Shown piece after piece: positions 52,679 through 61,778 of a stretch of DNA of 64,000 nt. A program made the translations under genes and the position numbers. The notes under the pieces were generated by a model. The model was not told the origin of the DNA. It saw only the letters and a list, made by a program, of their open reading frames with translations, and searched no databases. Source of the stretch: Luteimonas sp. MC1572 (GTDB lineage: Bacteria > Pseudomonadota > Gammaproteobacteria > Xanthomonadales > Xanthomonadaceae); the NCBI RefSeq assembly GCF_016615815.1, contig NZ_CP067112.1, positions 744,001 to 808,000 on the forward strand, read 5' to 3'. How positions within the stretch are numbered: position 1 is the stretch's first letter; every line of letters begins with the position of its first letter.

Positions 52679-54370
52679 TCACGTACGGGGCCCTCGCTCA
52701 CCGCGATCCTGCGACCTGTGATCACTGAACAACGCACTGGCCACGATGCCCAGCCCCAGCGCCGACGCGAGCAGGAACATCCCCATCGCGATCGCGGGAT
52801 AGCCGAACAACCGCGGCCCCACCACATCGCCACGCATCAACGTGGCACTCGCCATGATCAGCGCGGCGACGATCACACCGGTGGCGACGCGGTTGGCGAT
52901 CTTCTGCAGGTTCTCGGTCAGCCGCGACTCCTGCAATCCCGTCAACCGCACCTGCATCTTGTTCTCGGCGAGCAGTGACAGCAGGGTCGACACGCGCCTT
53001 GGGGCGTCCTGCAGCAGTGCCTGCATCTCCATGGCCTCGCTGGCCAGGCTCGCCGGCGAGAACGACTTGCGCAGGCGCTCGCGCAGCATCTGCTGCAGGT
53101 GGCCTTCGACCACCTGGCGCATGTCCAGCTGGGGGTCCAGCGCGCGGCACACGCCTTCCAGATGCAGCAGGGTCTTGCCGAGATGTTGCAGTTCCGGCGG
53201 CGTGCGCAGGCCGCAGTCGGCACCGATGCGTGCCAGCTCCAGCATCAGCCAGCCTTCGGTCATGGTCTTGGAGCCGTGCGCTGCATAGCGCGCCACCAGC
53301 TGGCCGATCTCGCGGACGTAGCGGTCCTCGTCGAAATCCTCGAGGCGCACGCCCAGCGCGATGGATTCCTCGGCCACTTCCTCGCCACTGCCGTCGACCG
53401 CGGAGAACAGCAGCTTCAGCAGGCGGGCGCGCTGCTTTGGCGGCACGTGGGCGACCATGCCGAGGTCGAAGATCGCGAGGCGCTGGTCGTCGGTGACCAG
53501 CATGTTGCCGGGGTGCGGGTCGGCGTGGATCTCGCCGTGCACGAAGGTCTGGTCGAGGTAGCCGCGCACCAGGGCATCGGCCAGGGGCTGGTAGTCGTGC
53601 TCGGTGCGGCGCAGTCCACCGAGCGCGGTAACCTTGGTGCCGCGCACCAGATCCATGGTCAGCACGCGGCCGGTGGTCAGGTTCCAGATCGGCTGGGGCA
53701 CCAGCAACAACGGGTAGGCCTCGAAATGCTTGCCGAAGCGTTCCAGGTTGTCGGCTTCGATCCGGTAGTCGAGCTCGGCCAGCAGGGTCTTGCGGAACTC
53801 GCGCACCCAGTCGGCGAAATGCAGGCGGCGCCCTATGCGCGTCACGAAGTCGGCCCGCGCCGCGATGCCGGCGAGGATGTCCAGGTCGCGGCGGATCTCG
53901 GCCTCCACGTCCGGGCGCTGCACCTTGACCGCCACCTCGCGGCCGTCGTTCATCACCGCGCGGTGCACCTGCGCGATCGATGCGTTGCCCAGTGGCTGTT
54001 CGTCGAACTCAGCGAACAGCTTGCCCAGGCGTACGCCGAGCTCCGCTTCCACCACGCCGCGCACGGCATCGAACGGGATCGGGCTCACCTCGTCCTGCAT
54101 CCGCTCCAGCGCGGGCAGGTAGGCGGGCAGCACCATGTCGGGACGCGTGGACAGTGCCTGGCCGAGTTTGATGAAGGTGGGACCAAGCGCTTCGAGGTCG
54201 CGGACAAATGTTTCCGGACCGGTGTCGCCGTCGGCATCCACGGCCGGGTCGGGGGCGGTCGGCGATGGATCGGCATCGGCGCTGGCGAATATGCCGGCGC
54301 GACGGTACTTCATCAGAAAGCCGAGGATGCGCGCGCTGCGCGCGAGGCTGCCGCTCGAGGGGTCGTTCAT
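52679..54370 (-). CDS. ubiB: UbiB/ABC1 (AarF) family atypical kinase
   Basis: A 563-residue protein; the ATG at 54370 (MNDPSSGSLARS) is preferred to the longer frame from 54493. Diagnostic motifs are KxGQ (Lys68-Leu-Gly-Gln71 in TFIKLGQALSTRPD), the Ala-rich loop LGNASIAQVHRA, VAVKVQRP, HADPHPGNMLV and IFDLGM. Two C-terminal helices (~505-550) anchor it. UbiB-type proteins assist coenzyme Q synthesis through ATPase activity; ABC1 paralogues with other roles exist. There is no ubiE or ubiJ nearby, so paralogue identity is open. TAGCGT ends seven bases before the ATG. Confidence 0.85.
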   Translation of the reverse strand: MNDPSSGSLARSARILGFLMKYRRAGIFASADADPSPTAPDPAVDADGDTGPETFVRDLEALGPTFIKLGQALSTRPDMVLPAYLPALERMQDEVSPIPFDAVRGVVEAELGVRLGKLFAEFDEQPLGNASIAQVHRAVMNDGREVAVKVQRPDVEAEIRRDLDILAGIAARADFVTRIGRRLHFADWVREFRKTLLAELDYRIEADNLERFGKHFEAYPLLLVPQPIWNLTTGRVLTMDLVRGTKVTALGGLRRTEHDYQPLADALVRGYLDQTFVHGEIHADPHPGNMLVTDDQRLAIFDLGMVAHVPPKQRARLLKLLFSAVDGSGEEVAEESIALGVRLEDFDEDRYVREIGQLVARYAAHGSKTMTEGWLMLELARIGADCGLRTPPELQHLGKTLLHLEGVCRALDPQLDMRQVVEGHLQQMLRERLRKSFSPASLASEAMEMQALLQDAPRRVSTLLSLLAENKMQVRLTGLQESRLTENLQKIANRVATGVIVAALIMASATLMRGDVVGPRLFGYPAIAMGMFLLASALGLGIVASALFSDHRSQDRGERGPRT

Positions 54371-54589
54371 GGGCGCTACGCTAGCGTCCGCTGCGTCAAG
54401 GCAACGCTCACGCGCGTGCGCGGGTCGCGACGATGCGCAGGGCGCCATGGCCGCGCGCGGGGTGTGCCTGAATAGACACTGCCCCGGCGACATCGCCGGT
54501 TCTTTTCACATCGGGCGCATCTCCGCAGTCCTAGCGTTTCGCGGGCAAGTCCCGTCGAAGTCCACCATTCAACGCTGAGGATCGAGAAA

Positions 54590-55105
54590 ATGGCTGTCAA
54601 GACACTCGAAGACCTGTTCGTGCATGCGCTCTCCGACATGTACAACGCCGAGAAGCAGTTGACCAAGGCTTTGCCCAAGATGGCGAAGGCCGCCGCGAAT
54701 CCGAAGCTCGCGGATGCGTTCACGACGCATCTCGGCGAGACGGAAGGGCAGATCGAACGCATCGACCGCGTCGTCGAGCTGCTGGAAATCAAGCTCAAGC
54801 GCATCAAGTGCGCCGCCATGGAAGGCCTGGTCGAGGAAGGCAAGGAGGCGATCGACGAGGTGGGAGAGGGCCCGGTGCGCGATGCCGCGCTCATCAACGC
54901 CGCGCAGAAGGTCGAGCACTACGAGATCGCGAGTTACGGCACGCTGTGTGCGCTCGGCAAGCAGCTGGGCTACGCGGACGCGGTGAAGCTGCTGCACGAA
55001 ACCCTGGCCGAGGAAAAAGCCACGGACGAGAAACTCAGCATGCTTGCCGAGGGCGAGACCAACCGCGACGCTGGCCGGGTGCCGGCGAAGAAGGCCGGCA
55101 ATTAG
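54590..55105 (+). CDS. DUF892 ferritin-like protein (YciE/YciF family)
   Basis: A 171-residue helical protein. The start KTLEDLFVHALSDMYNAEKQLTKALPKMAKAA and the HYEIASYGTLCALGKQLG block match the YciE/YciF group, a di-iron four-helix-bundle family; candidate ligands are Glu and His in YNAEKQ, HLGETEGQ, VEHYEIASY and ETLAEEKATDEKL. Members are usually induced by osmotic or general stress, and the function is not settled. Preceded by a 219-base gap divergent from ubiB; the sequence AGGATCGAG precedes the ATG. Confidence 0.92.
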   Translation: MAVKTLEDLFVHALSDMYNAEKQLTKALPKMAKAAANPKLADAFTTHLGETEGQIERIDRVVELLEIKLKRIKCAAMEGLVEEGKEAIDEVGEGPVRDAALINAAQKVEHYEIASYGTLCALGKQLGYADAVKLLHETLAEEKATDEKLSMLAEGETNRDAGRVPAKKAGN

Positions 55106-55254
55106 TCGCCGCCTGCGTCGGCATGCTCGCCCACCATGCAGGCAGGACTGCCCCCGTGCAGCCCTGCCTGCCGCGGAACGCTCGGAGCCCGCGGAGCAGC
55201 ACTGCGACGCGATCAGCATGCTCGACTGCGCGCGTGCCCAAGGCGCAGCGCGCC

Positions 55255-56052
55255 TCACCCCGTCGCCGCGATCTCGACCCACGTCGGTGCATGGTCGCTT
55301 GCCTTGTCCTGCAGCCGCACCCAGCGATCCACGCCGGCACCTTTCAGGCGCTTGGCGAGCACCGGGTTAAGCAGCAGGTGGTCGATGCGCAGCCCGCGGT
55401 CGCGCTCGGCGTGCTGGCGGAAATAATCCCAGAACGTGTAGATCCTCTGCTCGCCATGCACGTGCCGCAGGCTGTCCGTCCAGCCCTGTTCGAGCAGGCC
55501 GAAGTACGCCTCGCGCGTTTCGGGCTGGATCAGCGCGTCCTTGCGCCAGGCCTTGTCGTCGTAGACGTCGTCGTCGGTCGGGATCACGTTGAAGTCGCCG
55601 ATGATCGCGACCGGATGCGGAAGACCGACCATGGTCCGCGCGTGCCGGGCGAGCCGTGCCATCCATTCCAGCTTGTAGTCGAACTTCGGGCCGGGCTGAG
55701 GATTGCCGTTGGGCAGGTAGATGCACGCCACCACGATGCCGTGGACCGCCGCTTCGATGTAGCGGCTCTGCGCGTCGGCGGGGTCGCCCGGCAGGCCGCG
55801 GCGGCTCTCCACCGGCACCGTGTCCCGTCCGAGCAGGGCCACGCCGTTCCAGGAGCGCTGACCCTGCCAGATCGCGCCGTATCCGGCCTTCTCCAGCGCA
55901 TCCACGGGAAAGGTCTCGTCCAGCGCCTTCAATTCCTGCAGCGCCACCACGTCGGGCTTTTCCTGCTCGAGCCACGCGAGCAGCTGAGGCAGGCGGGTGG
56001 CGATGCCGTTGACATTGAACGTGGCCAGCTTCAGGGTCTTGCCGCGCGGCAT
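55255..56052 (-). CDS. xth: Exodeoxyribonuclease III
   Basis: A 265-residue enzyme of the AP-endonuclease family. Active-site residues are visible: Glu40 (VALQELK), Tyr112 (CIYLPNGN), Asp153 and Asn155 (GDFNVIP), and Asp253/His254 (SDHAPTW). It cleaves at abasic sites and removes 3' nucleotides in base excision repair. Substrate-binding IYTFWDYFRQHAERDRGLRIDHLL is intact. It is alone on the minus strand, convergent with the DUF892 gene across 150 bases. The 182 bases between its start and the tRNA-Asn gene show no further gene. Confidence 0.95.
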   Translation of the reverse strand: MPRGKTLKLATFNVNGIATRLPQLLAWLEQEKPDVVALQELKALDETFPVDALEKAGYGAIWQGQRSWNGVALLGRDTVPVESRRGLPGDPADAQSRYIEAAVHGIVVACIYLPNGNPQPGPKFDYKLEWMARLARHARTMVGLPHPVAIIGDFNVIPTDDDVYDDKAWRKDALIQPETREAYFGLLEQGWTDSLRHVHGEQRIYTFWDYFRQHAERDRGLRIDHLLLNPVLAKRLKGAGVDRWVRLQDKASDHAPTWVEIAATG

Positions 56053-56234
56053 GTTGCCTCCCTCGGTTCGGCGTCCGGTCGCACCGCCGCGCGCACACGG
56101 TCAGGGTGGTGTGGACACCTTGGGAGCAGGGGCATCGCAGGGAAGTGAAGCATCCGCCGCAGCGGGCGGACAGGGGCTGGAGTGGACTCAGCCAGAACAC
56201 TGCGGACGATGGTCCGCGCATGCAACAGAAAGAA

Positions 56235-56311
56235 TGGCGCCCGAAGTTGGACTCGAACCAACGACCCCCTGATTAACAGTCAAGTGCTCTAACCGGCTGA
56301 GCTATTCGGGC
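56235..56311 (-). tRNA. tRNA-Asn (anticodon GTT)
   Basis: The reverse strand folds into a full 77-base cloverleaf with CCA encoded: acceptor GCCCGAA / TTCGGGC, D-stem GCTC/GAGC, anticodon arm CTTGA-CTGTTAA-TCAGG with GTT in the loop, and T-arm GTTGG-TTCGAGT-CCAAC. The CCA is at 56237-56235. It reads AAC and AAU. A promoter immediately upstream is clear. Confidence 0.97.
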
Positions 56312-56321
56312 GGGGACCGGT

Positions 56322-56349
56322 ATTTTAGAGCGTAACTGGCCGCGGTCAA
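56322..56349 (-). promoter_or_regulatory. Promoter of tRNA-Asn
   Basis: On the minus strand TTGACC (56349-56344), a 16-base spacer, and TAAAAT (56327-56322), ending 10 bases before the mature tRNA 5' end. It is the best sigma70-type promoter in the window. It sits between the lone fimT-like stop (56360) and the tRNA. Confidence 0.75.
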
Positions 56350-56359
56350 GGAGAACGGC

Positions 56360-56887
56360 TCACGGGCACGCGGTTTCGCGTGTCGGGCGCTCCGCGCGCA
56401 CCCGCCCGAGCCGGTTCACGACCACCTTGCCGCGCAATTGGCCGCGTACGCAGGCGTTCACGCTCAGGTTGCTGTGCGCGCTCATGCCGCTGGCCTGGTA
56501 GCGCAGGAACGGGCGGGTGGAGGCAAGCCGCAGGCGGTCCGCCCCGCCTGCAGGCGCATCCGTGGCGCGCAGCAGGTCGCCGTCGGCATCGGGCCGGCGG
56601 TTGCCGTCCGGGTCGCGGAACACCAGCCATCCCGTGCTCCAGTCGTGGTCGCCGCGGCAGCCGGCATTTGCCGCGCCCGGGCACACCACCACCTGTTCGC
56701 GGCGCAGGATCGCGCTGTTGCGCGCCATCGCCATGTCGGCCGACAGCAGGTGCAGGCTCGCCGAAACGCGATGCCGCTCCAGCGTGCCGTTGAACGAGGG
56801 CAGGCCGAGGGTGAGAGTGACGGCGGCGACGGCCACCACCACCATTGCCTCGATCAGGGTGAAGCCGACCGCGTCGTGCCTTGCCAT
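56360..56887 (-). CDS. Lone FimT/GspH-like pseudopilin
   Basis: A 175-residue prepilin. The ATG at 56887 is fixed by a perfect AAGGAGG (56900-56894) six bases upstream, so the frame's earlier start at 56911 is rejected. The leader is MARHDAVG, cut before Phe9 ([25 protein letters not shown]; Glu13 at +5). The C-terminal GspH/FimT domain has cysteines in [16 protein letters not shown] and ETACP. It is not next to other pilin genes. It may be a DNA-binding FimT of the competence pilus (a role known for this family in Legionella and Xanthomonadaceae) distinct from the operon copy at 43840. Confidence 0.88.
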   Translation of the reverse strand: MARHDAVGFTLIEAMVVVAVAAVTLTLGLPSFNGTLERHRVSASLHLLSADMAMARNSAILRREQVVVCPGAANAGCRGDHDWSTGWLVFRDPDGNRRPDADGDLLRATDAPAGGADRLRLASTRPFLRYQASGMSAHSNLSVNACVRGQLRGKVVVNRLGRVRAERPTRETACP

Positions 56888-57061
56888 GCCCAGCCTCCTT
56901 GCCGGTATCACGGGCGAACCACGCTAGGCGATGGCGTCCGTCGGGTCAGTCGCCCGGGGACCCGGCGCAGGGTAGGCGGGGAGGGCCGGTGCCGGTCGGC
57001 GAGCGACCGGCGCATCTGTCAGCCAACCGCCGGCCTTCGCAGGGCGTTTGACGCCCGCGCC

Positions 57062-57067
57062 TACAAT
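57062..57067 (+). promoter_or_regulatory. uvrB: -10 hexamer for a probably leaderless uvrB transcript
   Basis: TACAAT ends six bases before the uvrB ATG at 57074. No ribosome site precedes that ATG. The spacing predicts transcription starting at the A of ATG. No LexA-type palindrome was recognised in the 186-base gap. Confidence 0.5.
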
Positions 57068-57073
57068 GGCGCG

Positions 57074-59116
57074 ATGAAATCCGCCACCCATACGCCGTTC
57101 CAGCTCGTCTCGCCCTACCAGCCCGCCGGCGACCAGCCGCAGGCCATCAAGCGGCTCATCGACGGCTTCGAGGCCGGCCTGGCCCGGCAGACGCTGCTCG
57201 GTGTGACCGGCTCCGGCAAGACCTACACCATCGCCAACGTGGTCGAGGCGGTGCAGAAGCCGACCATCGTCATGGCGCCCAACAAGACGCTGGCGGCGCA
57301 GCTCTACGGCGAGTTCAAGTCGTTCTTCCCGCATAACGCGGTCGAGTACTTCGTCAGCTATTACGACTACTACCAGCCCGAGGCGTACATCCCGTCGTCC
57401 GACACGTTCATCGACAAGGACAGCGCGATGAACGAGCACATCGAACAGATGAGGCTGTCGGCGACCAAGGCGCTGCTCTCGCGGCCGGATGCGCTGATCG
57501 TGGCGACGGTGTCGGCGATCTATGGCCTCGGCGACCCGGAGGATTACCTGAAGCTGCGCCTGATCCTGGCGCGCGGCGAGCGCATCGAGCAGCGCCAGCT
57601 GATCCGCCAGCTCACCGAGCTGCAGTACACCCGCAACGACACCGAGCTGCGCCGCGGCACCTACCGCGTGCGCGGCGAGGTGATCGACGTGCACCCGGCC
57701 GAGTCGGAGCTTGAAGCCCTGCGCATCGAACTGTTCGACGGCGAGGTCGAGAACCTCAGCCTGTTCGACCCGCTCACCGGCGAAGTGCAGCGCAAGGTGC
57801 CGCGCTTCACCGTGTATCCCAAGACGCATTACGCCAGCACGCGCGAGAGCGTCCTCACCGCGGTGGAGACCATCAAGGTCGAGCTGCGCGAGCGACTGGA
57901 GCAGCTGTACGCGGAGAACAAGCTGGTCGAGGCGCAGCGCCTGCAGCAGCGCACCCAGTTCGACCTGGAGATGATGGCCGAGGTCGGCTACTGCAACGGC
58001 ATCGAGAACTATTCGCGGCACATGACCCGGCGCGAGCCAGGCGCGCCGCCGCCCACGCTGTTCGACTACCTGCCGCCCGATGCGCTGCTGGTGGTGGACG
58101 AATCGCACGTCACCGTGCCGCAGATCGGCGGCATGTACCGCGGCGACCGCGCGCGCAAGGAAACGCTGGTGGAGTTCGGCTTCCGGCTGCCGTCGGCGCT
58201 CGACAACCGGCCGCTGCGCTTCGAGGAGTGGGAGGCGCGCGCGCCGCGGATGATCTTCGTGTCCGCCACGCCGGGCAAGTACGAGTACGAGCATTGCGAA
58301 GGCGAGATGGTGGAGCTGGTGGTGCGCCCCACGGGGCTCATCGATCCGGAAGTCGAGATCCGCCCGGTGGCCACCCAGGTCGACGATGTGCTCGGCGAGA
58401 TCCACGCGCGCGTGGCCATGGGCGACCGGGTGCTGATCACCACGCTCACCAAGCGCATGGCCGAGAACCTCACCGAGTACCTGTCCGAGCACGATGTGCG
58501 CGTGCGCTACCTGCACTCCGACATCGACACGGTTGAGCGAGTCGAGATCATCCGCGACCTGCGCCTGGGCAAGTTCGACGTGCTGGTGGGCATCAACCTG
58601 CTGCGTGAGGGCCTGGACATGCCCGAGGTGTCGCTGGTGGCGATCCTCGATGCCGACAAGGAGGGCTTCCTGCGCTCGACCGGTTCGCTGATCCAGACCA
58701 TCGGCCGCGCCGCCCGCAACCTGCGCGGCAAGGCGATCCTGTATGCCGACCGCGTCACCGACTCGATGAAGCGCGCGATCGACGAGACCGACCGCCGCCG
58801 CGCCAAGCAGGTCGAATACAACCTGGAACACGGCATCACCCCGCGTTCGGTGGCGCGCCCGGTGATGGACATCATGGAAGGCGCCCGCAGCGAGCAGGCC
58901 GAATCCAAGGCCGGCCGGGGTGGTCGCGGCAAGGTGCGCGCGGTGGCCGAGCGGCCCGAGGACTACGCCAGCCTGGGCCCGGCCAAGGCCGCCGCCCGGC
59001 TCAAGGCGCTGGAGCAGCAGATGTACCAGCATGCCCGCGACCTCGAGTTCGAGGCCGCCGCCGGGGTGCGCGACGAGATCCATCGCCTCAAGGAGGCGAT
59101 GCTCGCATTCCGCTAG
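57074..59116 (+). CDS. uvrB: UvrABC excision nuclease subunit B
   Basis: A 680-residue helicase-like protein at family length; start 57074 ([12 protein letters not shown]). P-loop GVTGSGKT at residues 43-50 (Lys49), the DNA-clamping beta-hairpin region [18 protein letters not shown], the Walker-B-type [11 protein letters not shown], helicase motif V/VI segments ([26 protein letters not shown]) and the UVR domain at the end ([28 protein letters not shown]). It verifies damage in nucleotide excision repair with UvrA and UvrC. It stands alone, with tRNA-Val 43 bases downstream. Confidence 0.98.
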   Translation: MKSATHTPFQLVSPYQPAGDQPQAIKRLIDGFEAGLARQTLLGVTGSGKTYTIANVVEAVQKPTIVMAPNKTLAAQLYGEFKSFFPHNAVEYFVSYYDYYQPEAYIPSSDTFIDKDSAMNEHIEQMRLSATKALLSRPDALIVATVSAIYGLGDPEDYLKLRLILARGERIEQRQLIRQLTELQYTRNDTELRRGTYRVRGEVIDVHPAESELEALRIELFDGEVENLSLFDPLTGEVQRKVPRFTVYPKTHYASTRESVLTAVETIKVELRERLEQLYAENKLVEAQRLQQRTQFDLEMMAEVGYCNGIENYSRHMTRREPGAPPPTLFDYLPPDALLVVDESHVTVPQIGGMYRGDRARKETLVEFGFRLPSALDNRPLRFEEWEARAPRMIFVSATPGKYEYEHCEGEMVELVVRPTGLIDPEVEIRPVATQVDDVLGEIHARVAMGDRVLITTLTKRMAENLTEYLSEHDVRVRYLHSDIDTVERVEIIRDLRLGKFDVLVGINLLREGLDMPEVSLVAILDADKEGFLRSTGSLIQTIGRAARNLRGKAILYADRVTDSMKRAIDETDRRRAKQVEYNLEHGITPRSVARPVMDIMEGARSEQAESKAGRGGRGKVRAVAERPEDYASLGPAKAAARLKALEQQMYQHARDLEFEAAAGVRDEIHRLKEAMLAFR

Positions 59117-59118
59117 GC

Positions 59119-59147
59119 TTGCCGCCGCCGCAGGCAGCCGCTAGAAT
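59119..59147 (+). promoter_or_regulatory. Promoter of tRNA-Val
   Basis: TTGCCG (59119-59124), a 17-base spacer, and TAGAAT (59142-59147), 12 bases before the tRNA 5' end. It starts two bases after the uvrB stop. Confidence 0.65.
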
Positions 59148-59159
59148 TCGCCTCCCTTC

Positions 59160-59234
59160 GGGCGGTTAGCTCAGTGGTAGAGCATTACCTTGACATGGTA
59201 GGGGTCGGGGGTTCGAAACCCTCACCGCCCACCA
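59160..59234 (+). tRNA. tRNA-Val (anticodon GAC)
   Basis: A 75-base cloverleaf with CCA encoded: acceptor GGGCGGT / ACCGCCC, D-stem GCTC/GAGC, anticodon arm TTACC-TTGACAT-GGTAG with GAC in the loop, T-arm GGGGG-TTCGAAA-CCCTC. It reads GUC and GUU. A hairpin with T-run follows at 59276. tRNA genes of this kind are common integration sites, but no integrase or direct repeat is seen here. Confidence 0.96.
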
Positions 59235-59275
59235 CTCAAGTCCCTGATTTCACGGACTTCAGTGGCGAAGGAACG

Positions 59276-59301
59276 AAACCCGGCCCGCGTGCCGGGTTTT
59301 T
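59276..59301 (+). terminator. Terminator after tRNA-Val
   Basis: A 9-base stem (AAACCCGGC / GCCGGGTTT) with a 6-base loop ends in TTTTT (59297-59301), 42 bases after the tRNA. A second small inverted repeat (AAGTCC at 59238-59243 with GGACTT at 59254-59259) precedes it. It may also serve the convergent LigT-like gene from the other side. Confidence 0.8.
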
Positions 59302-59326
59302 CGTGTCCGCGGCAGGCCGGCGCAGC

Positions 59327-59866
59327 TCAGGATGCCGGGCCGCGCGGCGCGGTCGGTAGTACCTCGGACCTGCGCACCTCATCGGCGCCGACCTCGCGCA
59401 CGAAGCACGCACGCCAGGTGGCCAGGTCCGGCAGCCCGATGCCGGCGGGGTCCCCCGCGACATACAGCGTGACGTGCGGAATGCCGCAGTCCAGCGGCAG
59501 GCGGGTTGCCTGCGCCAGCCGGTGGCGGAACGCGGCGAAAGCCGGCATCTGCAGGTGCTCGATTACCGCCCAGGCCTGCAGCGGGCCGTCCCACTCGTCC
59601 TTGGTCTTGTGCACCAGCGCGAAGCGGCGGGTGGCGATGTGCTGCCAGTCGAGCGCGGCGAAGGCGTCAGCGACTGCGGCGGCATCGAGTCGCTCGAGCA
59701 CGGCGGTGGCGGTGGCGCGGTTGAGCAGGGTGACGTGCAGCTCGTGCTTCTGCTCCAGCACCAGGCCGTCGAGCCTCAGCCGCTGCGGCATGTCCGCGGG
59801 GAGGAGCTCGCGCTTTTCGAGCGGCAGCAGCAGCGCGCCTTCAGCATTGAAGCCAGGCCAGTGCAT
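59327..59866 (-). CDS. 2H phosphoesterase, LigT/ThpR-like (2'-5' RNA ligase family)
   Basis: A 179-residue protein from Met at 59866, which has GGAGG ten bases upstream; a start at 59896 would add ten residues. The two HxT motifs that define the family are present: His44-Val-Thr46 (HELHVTLLNRA) and His131-Val-Thr133 (GIPHVTLYVAG). These form the cyclic phosphodiesterase site. The middle (~70-115) differs from E. coli ThpR. Likely a phosphodiesterase or ligase acting on RNA ends or nucleotide derivatives; the substrate is open. Convergent with tRNA-Val and divergent from virD4. Confidence 0.75.
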   Translation of the reverse strand: MHWPGFNAEGALLLPLEKRELLPADMPQRLRLDGLVLEQKHELHVTLLNRATATAVLERLDAAAVADAFAALDWQHIATRRFALVHKTKDEWDGPLQAWAVIEHLQMPAFAAFRHRLAQATRLPLDCGIPHVTLYVAGDPAGIGLPDLATWRACFVREVGADEVRRSEVLPTAPRGPAS

Positions 59867-59996
59867 CGTCACCGAACCTCCAGGCTGGGCCAGCATCCCG
59901 AGCTTACGCTAAGCTCGGACGCGCCCGGGACGGGCACGTGGCAGGGCGGCAAAAGCCGCGCTGCGGCCGGGATGCGGATCACCAGGGAAGGTGGAC

Positions 59997-61685
59997 ATGG
60001 ACAGGACCAGGGGCGCGTTGGCGCTTTCGTGCGTGGGCTTCGCGCTTGTCGCGGGGCTGTGGCTGTCGGGGTGGCTGGTGCTGAGGCTGCTCGGTCTCGG
60101 TGATCTCAGCGCAGGCCTCGACACCTGGCCGGCCTACCTGCGCGCCATCGACATCCCCGCACTCGCGCCATTCGCAGGCCGCATACGCCTGGCCGGCGCA
60201 TTGGGGCTGGGTCTCCCGCTGCTGGCCTCCACGGTGCCGGTCTTCCTGTTGTTGCGGCCGTCGCGGCGCGCGATGCACGGCAAGGCGCGCTTCGCCAACG
60301 TTGTCGACCTGCTGCGGCACGGCCTGTTCACGTCGTCCGGCGAAGGCATCGTCGTTGGACGTTACCGCGGGCGCCTGCTGCGCCTGGCCGGCCAGCAGTC
60401 GGTGGTGCTGGCCGCGCCGACGCGCTCGGGCAAGGGTGTCGGGGTGGTGGTGCCCAACCTGCTGGACTACCGCGGTTCGGTGGTGGTGCTGGACATCAAG
60501 CAGGAGAACTTCCAGCTCACCAGCGGCTGGCGCGCGGCGCAGGGGCAGCAGGTGTTCCTGTTCAATCCGTTTGCCGAGGACCGGCGCACGCATCGCTGGA
60601 ACCCGCTGGCCTATGTGTCCACCGAGCCGCTGCAGCGTGTCTCCGACCTGCAGGGCATCGCCGCCATGCTGTACCCGGATGCCGGCGCCGAGCAGAAGTT
60701 CTGGACAAGCCAGGCACGCAACGCGTTCATGGCCTTTGCGCTGTTCCTGTTCGACAACTACGAAGCGCAGGCGCGCGAGGGCTTCCCGCCGGAATACCAC
60801 GTGTTTCCCACCATCGGCAGGCTGTTCCGCCTGTCGTCGGCGGAGGGAAAACCGGCGCGCGCGCACGTGCAGGACCTGGCGGACCGGCCGTTCCTCGGCG
60901 AGCACGCGCGCCGCGCCTTCGGCAACCTGCTGTCGCAGGCCGAGGAGACGTTCGCGTCGATCCTCGGCAGCTTCCGAGAGCCGCTCAATGCGTGGATCGA
61001 TCCGGCGCTGGACGCGGCCACCAGCGGCAACGACTTCATCCTCGACGACGTGCGCCGCCGGCCGATGACCATCTATGTCGGCATCCAGCCCAACCGGCTG
61101 GCGGAGGGCAGGGCGATCCTCAACCTGTTCTTCAGCCAGCTGATCAACCTCAATACACGCGTGCTGCCGAAGGACGACTCCAGCCTGCGCCAGCAGTGCC
61201 TGCTGCTGATGGACGAGTTCACCGCCATCGGCCGCATCGACATCATCGCCAGCGCCATGGCCTACATGGCCGGCTACAACCTGCGCCTGCTGCCGGTGAT
61301 CCAGAGCATGGCGCAGCTCGATGCCACCTACGGCAAGGACGTCGCGCGCGCCATCCTCACCAACCACGCCATGCAGGTGGTGTTCGCGCCGCGCGAGCAG
61401 CACGACGCCAACGACTACTCGGAAATGCTGGGCTACACCACGGTGCGCCGCCGCAACCTCACCCGTGGGCGGAGCCGTGCGGAGGTGTCGCGCAGCGAGT
61501 CGGAGGAGCGCCGCGCGCTGATGCTGCCGCAGGAGCTCAAGGCGATGGGCGCACAGCGCGAGATCCTGCTCTACGAGGGGCTGCCGCACCCGGTGCGCTG
61601 CCGCAAGATCCGCTACTTCGCCGAGCGCCGCTACCGCGCGCGGCTGCTGCCGGCGGCCGACGTGCCGCGGCTCCCGGACAGCTGA
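59997..61685 (+). CDS. virD4: Type IV secretion coupling protein VirD4/TraG
   Basis: A 562-residue protein; the ATG at 59997 follows AGGGAAGG, better than the GTG at 59991. Two N-terminal helices (~9-35 and ~60-85) are followed by the ATPase: Walker A APTRSGKGVG (Lys146) and Walker B LLLMDEFTAIG (Asp406, Glu407). The C-terminal block is HAMQVVFAPREQHDANDYSEMLGYTTV. It recruits substrates to a type IV secretion channel and powers transfer. Close relatives in Xanthomonadaceae belong to the bacteria-killing X-T4SS. No virB genes, relaxase or effector with a recognisable C-terminal signal is seen in this window. Confidence 0.93.
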   Translation: MDRTRGALALSCVGFALVAGLWLSGWLVLRLLGLGDLSAGLDTWPAYLRAIDIPALAPFAGRIRLAGALGLGLPLLASTVPVFLLLRPSRRAMHGKARFANVVDLLRHGLFTSSGEGIVVGRYRGRLLRLAGQQSVVLAAPTRSGKGVGVVVPNLLDYRGSVVVLDIKQENFQLTSGWRAAQGQQVFLFNPFAEDRRTHRWNPLAYVSTEPLQRVSDLQGIAAMLYPDAGAEQKFWTSQARNAFMAFALFLFDNYEAQAREGFPPEYHVFPTIGRLFRLSSAEGKPARAHVQDLADRPFLGEHARRAFGNLLSQAEETFASILGSFREPLNAWIDPALDAATSGNDFILDDVRRRPMTIYVGIQPNRLAEGRAILNLFFSQLINLNTRVLPKDDSSLRQQCLLLMDEFTAIGRIDIIASAMAYMAGYNLRLLPVIQSMAQLDATYGKDVARAILTNHAMQVVFAPREQHDANDYSEMLGYTTVRRRNLTRGRSRAEVSRSESEERRALMLPQELKAMGAQREILLYEGLPHPVRCRKIRYFAERRYRARLLPAADVPRLPDS

Positions 61686-61778
61686 CGACGCGGTGAACGC
61701 CGGGCGGGAGACGACCCGCGGTGCGCGGCCGGGAGCGTATCGTACGCGGTGGAGTCCCCCGCCCGATGAGGTGATCCG

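Noticed and set aside
56924..59083. Minus-strand open frame of 719 residues opposite uvrB
   Set aside because: A shadow of uvrB; the sequence is His/Leu/Ala-rich without recognisable motifs.
59160..59301. tRNA-Val as an integration site of a mobile element carrying virD4
   Set aside because: No integrase gene, no direct repeat of the tRNA 3' end, and no change in gene style was seen to the right; the housekeeping gene hutU follows.
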